64,000 nucleotides of DNA from Omphiscola glabra (Eukaryota; Mollusca; Gastropoda; Lymnaeidae): the NCBI GenBank assembly GCA_964017045.1, contig OZ024806.1:6964488-7028487 (forward strand). The letters are read 5' to 3'. The notes below the pieces were generated by a model, which had not been told where the DNA came from, did not search any database, and saw only the letters and a list, made by a program, of their open reading frames with translations. The position numbers and the translations under genes are program-made. Shown here one piece after another: positions 24,001 to 39,000 of the stretch. How positions within the stretch are numbered: position 1 is the stretch's first letter; each line of letters opens with the position of its first letter.

Positions 24001-27000
24001 CACCAATCAATAAAATTAGGATTAGAACATAATCAATTTTTCTTGTTTAATCAATCAATTATAAGTAAAACAAATTTACATGTGTTATGAAACTTTTTAA
24101 TTCAATACTTGGGACGTAAAATTTGCCTTAAAAGTAAAACTTGTAAAGTTGTGTTTGGGAAAAAAACAAACTGTTGCTTGGCCAATGATAAGCCTTCTAA
24201 AGAACTGATGAGTAGACAATTAAAACCAGGTCATTGGACTCACTAGTTTGGGTTCAAGGCAGCGTGGTTGACCTGCTGGACAAGAGAGTTCTGCGGACAG
24301 CCACTTATGCCACATACATCATTCTGACCAGAATATGTGGAGAAGTCATGGCCAGACTCCATCACAAAGTAGACAGGAGCTCCGACAGAGAGATAGCTGG
24401 TCAGGTTACGGAAGTAGTTCAAAACATACGAATCCTGAGAGATACAGGGAGAAACATTGACAAAGGAAAAAGATTAATAGTGAAATGTTAGCAAGATCCC
24501 AAGTCTTTTTACCAGTGTTGTTCTATTTAAATACAGAAATGCTTTCAAATTATTATTATTATTATTATGGTAGTTTTCTATAGCGTGGTACCCCAGCCTA
24601 GGGCTGGGCTCACCACGCTGTACATACAAATTAAAATGAACTTAAAAAATATAAATTAAAAACCAACCATTCCATATCAATTTACATGTGAAGCCATGGA
24701 CGGCACTCCGCAGCATCGTTTAACTTTCAGAGGGGGAATCAGTCAGGATAGTAAAGTTTAAAGAGGTGTGTTTTGAGTGCAGTTTTGAAGGCTGTGATGG
24801 TTGATATATTTCTGATGTGTAGTGGAAGAGAGTTCCATTGTTTGGGGGCACAGTAAGAGAAAGATCTTTCACCGTATGTTTTATTAGCAGTGATCATTGA
24901 AATTTTTAATATTTGTTTTGATTTTTATTAGCAGTGGCTACCACAGCATTCTGACGTATGGATGTTTAAGTAAGTGATATACGCCATGGATTTATTTTGA
25001 AAGTGATAAAAAAAAGTTTTAAGATTAAAGTATACATTTTTTTTTTTACCATCTGAGGGGGAACTGCTGCCGAATGATAAACAATTTCAAAATTTTGTTC
25101 TGTGAGCCTGTCAGGATGTTATAAAACTTTGTCCTAAATTTAATTGGCAGGCACGATATAGAAAAACTGTCCTAATTCGAAAAAGGTTTGTTGACAAAGC
25201 TCAGAATACTGCACAAGATTTACCTTGGGCATTGACAGGGCTTGATCCAAACCAATCTCAACTTTGGAAGTCATGGCCGCACTAGCACAGAACCAGCCAA
25301 CAAACGTCAGCATCTGAGGAAGGGAGGTGGGTCAGAAACATTGTTTTATGCATCAGTAAATATCAATCAATGTTTGAGTAGCTGAAGGATGAAATGTAAG
25401 TCTGAAGTTTTGTTATCCTGGACCTGATAAAAAAATTATTTTTAAAAAAAACAAAAAAACCCCAAAAAACCACGGTGATAATGTGAGTCAGGAGGTCAAG
25501 GATTTTCTAAAAGCCATTTTCTAATTCTGCTATTAAAATGTGCGTGAGTATCAGTTCACACGGAAACTCTTCACTATTAAGGTGTGACAAATTATAAGTT
25601 TACCAAAAGTTCTATTCAACACGTTCCCCTTGTAAATTTGCACAGCGTTCATTTATCAAATCTATCTTTAAAAGAAAACAAACAAAAACACAACTTTATT
25701 GAATGCTGAATAAATAAGGAGCAATTTTAATTTATATTCTTTCGACAGCACTGTACTCACAACAATGGGCCTGACCCATTCCTTCATTAAAAAGTGGGAG
25801 TAGTATTCCTTGACAAATGTGTACAGGAGGCCATTTTTTTGCTTGCGCTTCTTCAATGGTACCTTGTAACAGCAGATGACATCAATTCTGTTTGACTGTT
25901 GGAAGAAATCAACAGAAACTGTCATTTCATGTTTAGAACTGTCACTGGCTTGACAGGGTGCATTGTCACTGGCTTGAAAGGGGGCATATGTAAAGTGCAT
26001 TAAGTTGAAGGACAAGTGTATTTTGTCAGTCTGAAATATGTAGCCTAGAGTTGCTGCTTTGTTTTTACACCTGTCCTTAAAATGTATGTAACCCTTTTTT
26101 CCAGGGGCATATGAAAAACAGTCATCCTGTTTAGGTCCCTTTGGTGGGCCTGATGTTGAGATGGAATAATCTCTGACAAAAAATAATCTCAACATTATTT
26201 TGTAATTAACTCATTATTATTTCTACTGTCTCATTATTATTTCTAAGGACAACTTGTTTTACTCATGAATCTTACCTCCTGGCGTTTGGCATCCACTGTC
26301 AAGAGTGATATGAAAATGGTGATTTGCAGAATGAAATCAAACAACACTGCCATGGCTGCGTACAATGAAAACACCTTCACTGCCGGCATCTGTGTGAGGG
26401 CCCCTGAAAGAAGCAAGGAATTGTCAAGATATAATCTACAATACATTTTATCATGGGATCTCAAATTAAATAAATGTTCCTGCTTTGGTATACAGCACTG
26501 ACCTTTGCAACAAGAAGGACAAGTACTTCTTCATGTTTTTTTTTAAAGTTTCCAATGGGGTTTGGAGTAATTTTTAAAAACCCGAGTCCATCTTACCCAC
26601 TTCATATCACAGGGGCTTTACTCCCTATAGCATTTGAGTTAAACAAAATGACTCACAGGGGCTTTACTTCCTATAGCATTTGAGTTAAACAAAATGACTC
26701 ACAATGATGTATGGTCTGTTTAATGATATCGTGGATGTATATGAATGATGGTAGTGGGGCATGGAGTGGTTTGGTCCTTCAGCACAATGTGTTCATTGAA
26801 GCATATTGTTTTGACCAGTATATGAACAGCAGTCCCGTAACTTACAGACAAGAGGAAGACTGAAATGAAATGTGAAATAGCTTTCATTGGTTACCTAGGA
26901 AGAATGCCAGGGACTCGGACAAACTGGTCAGCAACATACTTGGACCAACTTTACCAACCACACGACCAATTTTGTGTTCTACAGTCTCTCCTTCATGCAA

Positions 27001-30000
27001 GGGTTCCCTCTGTGATGTGGACAAGATAAATATGGCAGATAAATAACCCATCCTACTGATGTTGCTCTTATTTCTTGTTAAAAAATTATCTCTTAATTTA
27101 AAAATATATGCTTCAATAGTTAGTTATTCATTTTGTTATGAAATTAAAATAATTGAAATTGATCAAAATAATGACATTATTTGTACAGCCTAAAAATTAA
27201 GAATTTGTGAAAAAAACTTTTCTTTTTGTTTGTGCTATAAAGAAGCATCAACTGTGACCAACATTTTCCTGCTTAACCTAAGGGCAAGCCTTACCTGGCA
27301 GGTCTGCACAAGGATGAAAATGTTATCCACACCGACAGCCAGCACCAAGAAGGGAACCACCTCCACAATGATGAGTGTGGATGGGATGCCAATGTAGCTG
27401 TAGAAGCCCAGAGACCCACCCACAGACAGCAGCACAATCAGCACACCAGACAGACCCAGTGAAACTTTGGCATCCACCTAAACACAAAAACAATAATACA
27501 GGTCCCATTAACAAGTGCTGCGGGCAATTTATTTTTTTCTCTTACTGATTTGATAAAAACAGCTGAGAAGAGTTTACAAGCAAAAGTTGATCATGTACCA
27601 GAAGGTCAACCCAATAAAATGGCCCGGTCTCATGGTTGTGCGGTCTCATGGTTGTGCGGTCTCATGGTTGCCCAGTCTCATGGTTGTGCGGATGTTGGCA
27701 GAGGAAGTATAAGGGTATGAGACCTTAACAAGGTTAACCAGCCAAACCACACCAGCCAAACCAAAACAACTTTTCCTCTGAGCTAAGAGCACACAGTGAT
27801 AATTAGAGAAAGTCACTCGACTACAATGCTGTAAGTTTATCTAAACAAACCCTGTCATGGGTCGCTAAACATAATGAATCTTATTTTTGTATAATATTTT
27901 TACATGCAGCCTACCCACTGTTATAGCTGTGGCAAGGCTTAGTACTGGCACAACTCAGAGTTAAGACTTGGGCTGCATTGTCCCTGGTTATTGTCCAGCT
28001 TGGATATTCACTTGCAATTGGGAGTAGTGTCTACAGTCTTTCTTTTGAGTATGTGCTATTTGTTTGGCAGTTGTTTTGAGTCCAGGGCATTGAGTGAGAA
28101 GGTTGTATGGTATTTCAGTAGCAAGCTGCGATATGTGTTTGAATTAGTTGTACAACCAAATGAAAGAGAAGCCTGGATTAAAGTTTACGTTGTTCTTATA
28201 GTAGGACTTGTGTTCAGTTCAACAGATTACCATGTATGAATGTCAACAAACTCGATGTGTGGCAACCAACTCGTGGATGCGTCACTTATATTCCAAGAAA
28301 GTTCTATATTAAAAAAAACCTGAATTCAGCACAGTCAATCATACACATTTAAACCAACACCCGGGCCTGCAACTATGAGAACCACTGAGAGTACACATTT
28401 AAACCAACACCCGGGCCTGCAACTATGAGAACCACTGAGAGTACACATTTAAACCAACACCCGGGCCTGCAACTATGAGAACCACTGAGAGTACACATTT
28501 AAACCAACACCCGGGGCCTGCAACCATGAGAACCACTGAGAGTTATCCCCACTCACCACAATCCTTGACAGGTCTGTGTACTGCCCCAGCGTGATGGTGA
28601 TGTAGCCAAACATGATGAGGTAACTCAGCAGTATGGTGAGAATGTCGCTCTCACTTTCCCTGTCAATCTCATCCTCTATAGATCTCTGAGATAATGAAGC
28701 AGAACAAAAAGAGGAATTAACATGACTGCAGTGATCATGAGATAACTTACCATCAACTACAATAATACAACAAATCAAGGAGCGTCTGAAAAGACAGGAA
28801 ATGGTAAAATGACAAAGTACCACTAATATATATCTGGCAAAATGTATTACTTATAAAGTTTTAATTTTTTTACATTCATTCTAAGGTCTTTTTTCATTTT
28901 TTTTTACAATTACAATCCTTCACTTTAAGTAAATGATCAAAACAATGTATTATTAATATGAATGATATCAACATTTAAAAAAATGGAACTTGAAAAAAGT
29001 GTGTTCAGATTAAGGTGATGAAAATTGAGCCGGACATACCTCAGAGGAGAAAGCAATGTGGAGTAGGACCCACCTCAGAGGAGAAAGCAATGTGGGGCAG
29101 GACCTACCTCAGAGGAGAAAGCAATGTGGAGTAGGACCCACCTCAGAGGAGAAAGCAATGTGGGGCAGGACCCACCTCAGAGGAGAAAGCAATGTGGAGT
29201 AGGACCCACCTCAGAGGAGAAAGCAATGTGGAGTAGGACCCACCTCAGAGGAGAAAGCAATGTGGAGCAGGACCTACCTCAGAGGAGAAAGCAATGTGAA
29301 TGTCTGGATGTTCAGCAGTGTAGTTCTTCATGAACTCTATGTACTTGGTCTCCCAGGCCTTGGCCGGACCATTGAGTTTATCGTCCAAATGATTGTTGAC
29401 CACAAAGGTGATGACCAGCGCATTGGCCGTTCTGTATGATTTGCCTGGAGAACAACAAATAGAACCAAACATTACAAGCCGCTCATGGTATTTCTTTTGG
29501 CTCACTGTGTTTAAAATGTCATTACTTATATCCATTCTTTTGGCTCACTGTCTTTAGAATGTCATTACTTATATCCATTCTTTTGGCTCACTGTCTTTAG
29601 AATGTCATTACTTCAATAATTACAAGCTCTAGAATTAATCAACCTCAAAGTCACCATGAAACACAAATACTCCCAGATCGATTTTTGAAAATGTCGTTGA
29701 GCTTCAGGTACGAATGCATTATGGAAATTTATGGCTACGTTTACATGCACTGAAGAAAGAGGTACAATGAGCAAAAGGCCGATGAAACTACCTTCGTACC
29801 CTCCTAGGGCCACCCATGGAAAGACAGGTCCTCCGAACGTACCCAGACACGGTGTGTGTAGTTTGGTTGTGTCATTCAGAGAGAAGGGAGATCTGTTTGG
29901 AAAAAAGAAGCAATACTTTTTTTAAATAGATGTTACAGTAAAATTAATGCTTCTCTTTTATGAGTTGTAGGTGATATACCAAGAATGCACTTTTGCAATA

Positions 30001-33000
30001 AGTATGCCCGCAACGCTCATGCTTTTCAAAGGTTTGATAAAGTTTGGCAGTTAGTATTTGACTTAAGGCAGTTTCAGATTACATGGGACTGTCTAATTAT
30101 CTCTGACATCACTGGCCCCAAATAATCAAGTGAGCAAAAACAAACACCTAAATTTATTACAAAATAAACTCACCGACATTTGTAATACAATCACTAAATG
30201 TGGGCTATGGTTCAACATTCACTTATTAAGCTATTTTAATACAATCACTAAATCAGCTATTGTAATACAATCACTAAATCAGCTATTGTAATACAATCAC
30301 TAAATCAGCTATTGTAATAAAATACCTCAAGAGCATTATTATAATAAATTACATGAGCTATAGTAATACAATTTTATATCATGTGCGTTGACCTAATTTT
30401 TGTTCACCATGGGTGGGATGGAGCCGTGGCATGCATCCCTTAGCTCCTCCTTGCTGCCACTACTTTCCTCCACAGTCCTTGACTGGGAAAGTTTGTTTAT
30501 ATTTTCCGGAAGGTCTACACAGAGGTGGAAAATATTCTGACGATTGAATTTCTAGACTTTCTTCTCTGGAGGGTTTTGACTCCCTCACTATAAATATGAC
30601 GATCAACTGTGATCAACTGTGACCGGCAGAATTACAGGAGTCCTACAAGACTTACCAAATTTTTCACTGGGTCTGTGTAGATTAATGTGTGTAGCTTTCT
30701 AATTTAAAAGCTTTCCCTAGCTGTATATTTTATTTTTTTATCAACTTTAGAGTATTGTTAACCCTTTCATTACCGCTGGGTTTTGGCATAAATTTTTGCT
30801 GACTCAGCAATAAAAAACTTTTTAAAAGAAGAAATTTCTGCTATTTTAATTCTCATGACAATTCGCTTTTTAACTCCCTTATAGATTAACGAATAAAGAA
30901 ATATATAGCAGTGAAATAGGACGTCGACGTGATGTCCTTGGTATTTCAGAAAAGTTCTTTGCCTTTTTGTTATGACGACTATGTGACATCCTTGGTAATT
31001 GAAAAAGGGTGATCGTGAGACGTCATCAGTAGCAAAAAGGTTAAATTGATTATGGCTCAAGTCACTAGCGTTGGTACAGTTTTTCTTTGTATGCTGGCTT
31101 TCAGTCCTTATGTTACTCATAGTTCATGTAACGAGTCACATTTTTAAACACATTAAATTTGTAAAAACCACATGATGGTACTTAACAAGTACAGTCACTC
31201 AATAGGGGGCCACTGTAATACAATCACTTACTGAACACAATATTCAAAGTGATCAAGGTAGTTGGCCACAACGAACCAGCCATAGTCGTCCAGGGCCTCC
31301 AGGTCCAGCATATCATGAGAGTTCTGGTAATAGTTGAGCACAGACTGGATGGTGCAGTTGTCATTCTCTGGACTCAGGGGCGCAAAGCAGATGTCAGCCA
31401 GGCTCACATTCTTACCCTGGTACTCTGTCTGGAGTTCTGCTATAGCCAACTGCAGATCCAGAATCTGAAATGTGGGTCAAAGAATTTTCAGAGTGGAACA
31501 AACTGTTAAGCAAGACCAGGATCTCAAAACAATTCTCATATTGATCCAAATATCTTATCTTAATCATACATTCTAGCCGAGGACCTGAAACCTTGTATAC
31601 TTTACTTGATTTTTTAAATTTGAGAAACATATATTAATGAGATTATTGTTTGAGGGTTAAACCATGTAATGCATTAGACCTAAACCAACATTTAATTTCT
31701 AAGGCACAACTTGTTTTGATGTGTCACCTCATGTAAGAATGTTTTATCAAACAGGTTGGTGTAGTTCAGATTCTTCCATTGGACGACGGTTGTGTTTTCA
31801 GGCCTGCTGATGATCAGCTGTTCTGTGCGGTAAAATGGACTGTAAAAAAAAAATGATACAAATACAACTGTTACACAACAAACAAGTCAGTGATAGAGAC
31901 ACAAAAATAGTGTTTGATACTAGACATGGAACAGGACAGCTCAGCAAGAACTGGCACAATGTGTAAGGACAGCTCAGCAAGAACTGGCACAATGTGTAAG
32001 GACAGCTCAGCCAGAGCTACCACAATGTGTAGCAAAAACTTACACAAAATGGGAGTCAAAGTAGTCCTTCTCTGTCCGAGCCCGGCTGTCAGGGGATGAC
32101 CACAGTTTGACAGGATCAGTGGTCACTGTGAAGAATGCAGCACCAGCACAGAGGCCCCCAAACACCGCCAAAACAATGATCTAATAAAAGACATGGATTA
32201 GTTAATTCTTAACTGTGTTGTTATAAAAGGAATTTATCTTGTTAGAACAATATATTTTCAAAAAGTCTCTCTGAATAGCAGTGCTTTCTGGCACCAAAAA
32301 TGTTGCAGTAAATCCAAATCTGAATCCCAACACCATCAACATAAGAATTACAAACAATAACTTGTCTATTTATCTCCCAACACCATCAACATAAGAATTA
32401 CAAACAATAACTTGTCTATTTATCTCCCAACACCATCAACATAAGAATTACAAACAATAACTTGTCTATTCATCTCCCAACACCATCAACATAAGAATTA
32501 CAAACAATAACTTGTCTATTTATCTCCCAACACCATCAACATAAGAATTACAAACAATAGCTAATCTATTTATCTCCCAACACCATCAACATAAGAATTA
32601 CAAACAATAACTTGTCTATTCATCTCCCAACACCATCAACATAAGAATTACAAACAATAACTTGTCTATTTATCTCCCAACACCATCAACATACGAATTA
32701 CAAACAATAACTTGTCTATTTATCTCCCAACACCATCAACATACGAATTACAAACAATAGCTAATCTATTTATCTCCCAACACCATCAACATAAGAATTA
32801 CAAACAATAACTTGTCTATTCATCTCCCAACACCATCAACATAAGAATTACAAATAATAACTTGTCTATTCATCTCCCAACACCATCAACATAAGAATTA
32901 CAAACAATAACTTGTCTATTTATCTCCCAACACCATCAACATAAGAATTACAAACAATAACTTGTCTATTTATCTCCCAACACCATCAACATAAGAATTA

Positions 33001-36000
33001 CAAACAATAACTTGTCTATTTATCTCCCAACACCATCAACATAAGAATTACAAACAATAACTTGTCTATTTATCTCCCAACACCATCAACATACGAATTA
33101 CAAACAATAGCTAATCTATTTATCTCCCAACACCATCAACATAAGAATTACAAACAATAACTTGTCTATTTATCTCCCAACACCATCAACATAAGAATTA
33201 CAAACAATAACTTGTCTATTTATCTCCCAACACCATCAACATAAGAATTACAAACAATAACTTGTCTATTTATCTCCCAACACCATCAACATACGAATTA
33301 CAAACAATAGCTAATCTATTTATCTCCCAACACCATCAACATAAGAATTACAAACAATAACTTGTCTATTTATCTCTCAACACCATCAACATAAGAATTA
33401 CAAACAATAACTTGTCTATTTATCTCCCAACACCATCAACATAAGAATTACAAACAATAACTTGTCTATTTATCTCCCAACACCATCAACATACGAATTA
33501 CAAACAATAACTTGTCTATTTATCTCCCAACACCATCAACATAAGAATTACAAACAATAACTTGTCTATTTATCTCCCAACACCATCAACATAAGAATTA
33601 CAAACAATAACTTGTCTATTTATCTCCCAACACCATCAACATAAGAATTACAAACAATAACTTGTCTATTTATCTCCCAACACCATCAACATACGAATTA
33701 CAAACAATAGCTAATCTATTTATCTCCCAACACCATCAACATAAGAATTACAAACAATAACTTGTCTATTTATCTCTCAACACCATCAACATAAGAATTA
33801 CAAACAATAACTTGTCTATTTATCTCCCAACACCATCAACATAAGAATTACAAACAATAACTTGTCTATTTATCTCCCAACACCATCAACATACGAATTA
33901 CAAACAATAGCTAATCTATTTATCTCCCAACACCATCAACATAAGAATTACAAACAATAACTTGTCTATTTATCTCCCAACACCATCAACATAAGAATTA
34001 CAAACAATAACTTGTCTATTTATCTCCCAACACCATCAACATAAGAATTACAAACAATAACTTGTCTATTTATCTCCCAACACCATCAACATACGAATTA
34101 CAAACAATAACTAGTCTATTTATCTCCCAACACCATCAACATAAGAATTACAAACAATAACTTGTCTATTTATCTCCCAACACCATCAACATAAGAATTA
34201 CAAACAATAACTTGTCTATTTATCTCCCAACACCATCAACATAAGAATTACAAACAATAACTTGTCTATTTATCTCCCAACACCATCAACATAAGAATTA
34301 CAAACAATAACTAATCTATTCATCTCCCAACACCATCAACATAAGAATTACAAACAATAACTTGTCTATTCATCAGTCTGAAAAAACTTGATTTAAAACC
34401 ATTTTAAAACATTTTTATTTAACAAATGAGAAATTCAGACTCACAGAAACAAGGAATGGATGGACGGCACAGAAATAGCCCCATCGCCGGAACGACCTTT
34501 CCAGAAAGGCCTCCATTTTGGCTCCAAAGTTTTCGCAGCGACCCAGCTGGTCTTTGCTGATGTTTTCCAGGTACTGCTGCTTGCGGGCATTTCTTGTCAC
34601 AGCCCAACCTTCAAAGTGACAAACCGTTATATTTTAGCAAAGCAAGACAAAACATTTAAGCTCGGACATCATGTCACAGATGCACAGTCTGAGCCACTTT
34701 AACTTTGGACATCATGTCACAGATGCACAGTCTGAGCCACTTTAACTTTGGACATCATGTCACAGATGCACAGTCTGAGCCACTTTAACTTTGGACATCA
34801 TGTCACAGATGCACAGTCTGAGCCACTTTAACTTTGGACATCATGTCACAGATGCACAGTCTGAGCCACTTTAACTTTGGACATCATGTCACAGATGCAC
34901 AGTCTGAGCCACTTTAACTTTGGACATCATGTCACAGATGCACAGTCTGAGCCACTTTAACTTTGGACATCATGTCACAGATGCACAGTCTGAGCCACTT
35001 TAACTTTGGACATCATGTCACAGATGCACAGTCTGAGCCACTTTAACTTTGGACATCATGTCACAGATGCACAGTCTGAGCCACTTTAACTTTGGACATC
35101 ATGTCACAGATGCACAGTCTGAGCCACTTTAACTTTGGACATCATGTCACAGATGCAGTCTGAGCCACTTTAACTTTGGAACAAGTAATTAATGTCATGG
35201 GGGTTGGGGGGAGTATGTTCTGAAAATTTGTTAGAATGTGTTGTCGGGTCTATATTTCAACTTTCAGCTTGATAGGTTGAAGGGTAGTGAGTCAATTAGT
35301 CATCTAAAGATTTAGCTAGCGAGCCACCCACGAAGTTAAAATAAAGGATATAAAAAGCACAGTGAAATGGAATAAAATAGCGCGAGAAACAACCACATCA
35401 TAAACATCCCCACCATAAACAACCACACCATGAACAAACATACAAATTAAAAAAGTACCAGAAGTCCGCTAACTACCAGCACGGAAAGTACACTTCACAA
35501 AAATCTCTCATCCCATTGAAACCCACTCACCTCTTGTCCCACAACACCCTGGGCTGTCTTCCTCTCCAGGCTCCTCAATACGCAGGGAGTCCTGAACTAT
35601 GATGTTGTAACAGATGGAGTAGCAGCCGAACACCAGGACAAAGACCGCGTAGATGACCCCGAAGATAAAGTAGTAGCAGTCAATGTGCAGGATCTCACAA
35701 GGAGCCTTGGGCGGGGACGGCGGGGGTGTCGGGGTGCAGGCAGCCGTGCAGTCCTGGCAGCTGCACGGCTCGGTTGTGTTGGAGGGGGATTGACTGCAAG
35801 GGACGGGCTGAATGTCTAAAGGTGAGAGATTTGTTCCTGAAACATAAAATAAGGGTTTTTGATAGCGGTTTGTCATCATCATCATTCAGAACTAGCACGA
35901 GATGGGGGTTTTAAAGGTGAATAATAAATTGGAAGGGAAAGTCTAAAATATAAGAACATTTGGGAATAAGTAAATGATGGAGGAATGTAGAAATGATGCA

Positions 36001-39000
36001 ATCAACAAAATAACATGTGGGATCTTCTTCATACGCAGCATTTAAAAAGAAACTTCTTTCCCCAAACCACACACTCTGCACTCATTTGGTAAATACATCC
36101 CAATATGTTACAGTCAGTAAATTTGGTCACAAAATGTCAAGAGTGCTAATTTACATCCAACATTTTAATTACTGATCCCAATATGCAGGAAATGATCATC
36201 CAATCTTGTAGAGTTGAACAAGTATCAGTAAGTTTTGCCCCCCACCACCCCAACCCCAATCACAATACAACATTATCATTCATTAGACCTATCAGGTTGC
36301 TCACCATTTATAGTAATGTTTTTATTATCCAGATGGAAGTGGATGTCGAAGGGTGCCTGGCCATTCTGAATCGTCCCCATGTAATCCAGCCACTTCTTAG
36401 CGGTGCAAGTGTCAGCGTCCTCACCACACAGAATCGACAGAGCTGGCTCGTTGGTACTTGGCATCTGCAGATTGTTTAACACTGATTTTTTTTAAAAATT
36501 GTCTTAATGGCTGATTTCTATTACAAGGTGGAGGAAAGATCTTTTGAGATAGTCAAGTTTTATAAAAAACTAAATGATCACGAACTAACCTGAACATTAC
36601 GGCATGAGTTGAACATCCCTTGTGCCGAGTCTGTGCGAATGGCGTACTCCACGGAAACAATGGCAGTTTGGGTGACATTGTAAGGTATTGTGGAATTCAC
36701 CGACATAAAGTCACTCTTTGGATTGAGAGGAAAAATAGGTGGTTTTAGAATCACAGATCAATATCTGTTGCCGGGCTATTGTCTAACAATTACTGACTGT
36801 AACCAAGAGCCAAATAGGACAAGGGTGGTGAGCGGGGGTGGAGGGTGAGAGGTGTCAAATAGGACAAGGGCGGTGAGCAGGGTGGGGGGTGGGAGGTGCT
36901 CAAATGTAACAATTGTAAAACAGGTGTAATTTGAGCATGAGAGAAAAAGAAGTTAAAACTCTTTGGATTTTCAGTTTTACTGTTATACTGAATCAAATAT
37001 TTCTTGGTTTCTTCACTTAGAATTAAACAGATATGATTCCAAATCCCAATTTCATTGATTTTAATTGACATTATTTAACCTCCTAAGTTGGTATCCATAG
37101 ACATGATGCATAGAGATAATGTTATAACAAATGCACAACATCTTTTGAACAATTTACTTATATCTGTAGTCACAATTTCATTATGAAGAAGGGCGGTCAC
37201 AATTTCATTATGAAGAAGGGTGGTCACAATTTCATTATGAAGAAGGGTGGTCACAATTTCATGGTGAAGAAGGGTCGTCACAATTTCATTGTAAAGAAGG
37301 GTGGTCACAATTTCATTGTGAAGAAGGGTGGTCACAATTTCATTGTGAAGAAGTGTAAGTAATTCCCATGTGGTGTAGAATTGTGTGGCCAGATGAAAAG
37401 AATTACCAATCCTGCAAGGCTAAATTTTTCAACAGTTATCAGTCAACAAATATGAACCTGATTCTAAACTCACCTGCTTATCTCCACACGTTAAATAGCA
37501 CCAGACACTCAAGAAATTGTGCAGGCAGCTTGGGCAACGTTGTAACGCCTGCCTGGGAACAGCAATCTGTGTGTTCAGTGTTGCGATCTGATCGTCGGAG
37601 CAACATGTCTTCACCCCAGGCCCTGGGAGGAAAGTTTTAGAACATACAAATAAACATTCACCATTTTAATTTTTAAATGACCACACTTACAACTATAGCC
37701 ACAAAAACAAAAGGATGAAAAATCATAGCTTTTGGCTCAAATTTATCTTCCTGCTAGAGTTGCTCAAAGCGAAAAAAAATTTTTAGTAATGCTTGTATAA
37801 GAATTCCTATTATGCTATGATAAAGATGTATTATGGCAATGCTTAGGGCCAAAAGATTTTTTTGTTGTTGACATAGTAATAGTAATAAGATTGGGAAAAA
37901 TATAAAAACAATTTTAATCTCATGAAACTGAAATTCATTAATTACCAGAGTAAAGATTTGGGCAATTCTCAGCAAAGAGTCTCTCCCCTTCTTCTGTCTG
38001 AAAAGCTAGAGGTGGGCCACTGTATTTACAGTTGAGCTTCTTGTCTTTGGCTATTCCTGTGTTGTACCCGCACTGTCCATACCATATACAGTCACCATTG
38101 CACTGGGAAGTTGAGGAGGAATATGTCTTTATAACATTGCCATATGAAACTGGACAGTTTATTAAGTGCATTGAATTTGAAACTAGAAAACAACAACACA
38201 TACAACTGTGCATATACTTGTTCAAAGGCTGACTTTTTGGGTGAATATTTCAGAGGAATAAGTGGAGTGGCCGGATTATAAGTGGGTGATGGGATATTTA
38301 AATAATGTATCCAAGTGCATTGATTATTATCTGGGAAAACAATCAAGCAAAAAGAAAAAAGGATATTAACGGAAGTCACAATTGGATCACACTTTTGTCC
38401 TCAATTTTGAGACTGTTGTGATTGGTTGAGCTTAGACAGTATCAAAGTACCTATCATGAATAATGAGGCTGTAGATATCTGAGGTACTTTTTTTTTTTAA
38501 AATGCTAAGTGTGGTTACCGTATAAACTGGTTGATGCATGAGTATCTATATTATACATACCGGTACAACTGTACGCTTATTAATTGTTTATATACCGGTA
38601 CAACTGTACGCTTATTAATTGTTTTTAAGTCCTTTACTCACAAAATAAATAATTTTTTCAAAGTTTGGGTTTTTAAAAAAAAATTGAATTATTTTCTTTT
38701 GTCCAATATAAAAAGGTAACTCAACTTTCAGTCGTTTGTTTTTTCTATTGCTTGCTCCAAAGATTAGTGCTCTTTACATGTCAATGATTACATATTAAAT
38801 TTTATACAAATTATCTTTTACATATTAATCTTTGAATAATAAACTTTACATATTAATTTCTAATATGAATGCTTTTAAGATTGACATTGTTACTTTTCTA
38901 AATAAAATGTTGGCAGTTAAAATCATTGTTTTGTTAAAAAATTGGTTTCCTTTCTCTGCAAAGATGGTATTGGTCACTTCCACTTTTACCCTTTCAGCAC

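Noticed and set aside
25896..26195. About 100 codons open in frame upstream of NPC1 exon 17
   Set aside because: The candidate acceptor near 26175 is out of phase with exon 16, and the peptide has no NPC1 counterpart. Treated as intron.
28335..28545. 54-bp array beside NPC1 exon 13 as a fifth junction-derived repeat
   Set aside because: Units stop 12 nt from the donor and contain no exon sequence. The same holds for the 33-bp array near exon 8.
32324..34375. CRISPR-like appearance of regular 50-bp repeats
   Set aside because: There are no unique spacers, units are contiguous, and the DNA is eukaryotic intron.
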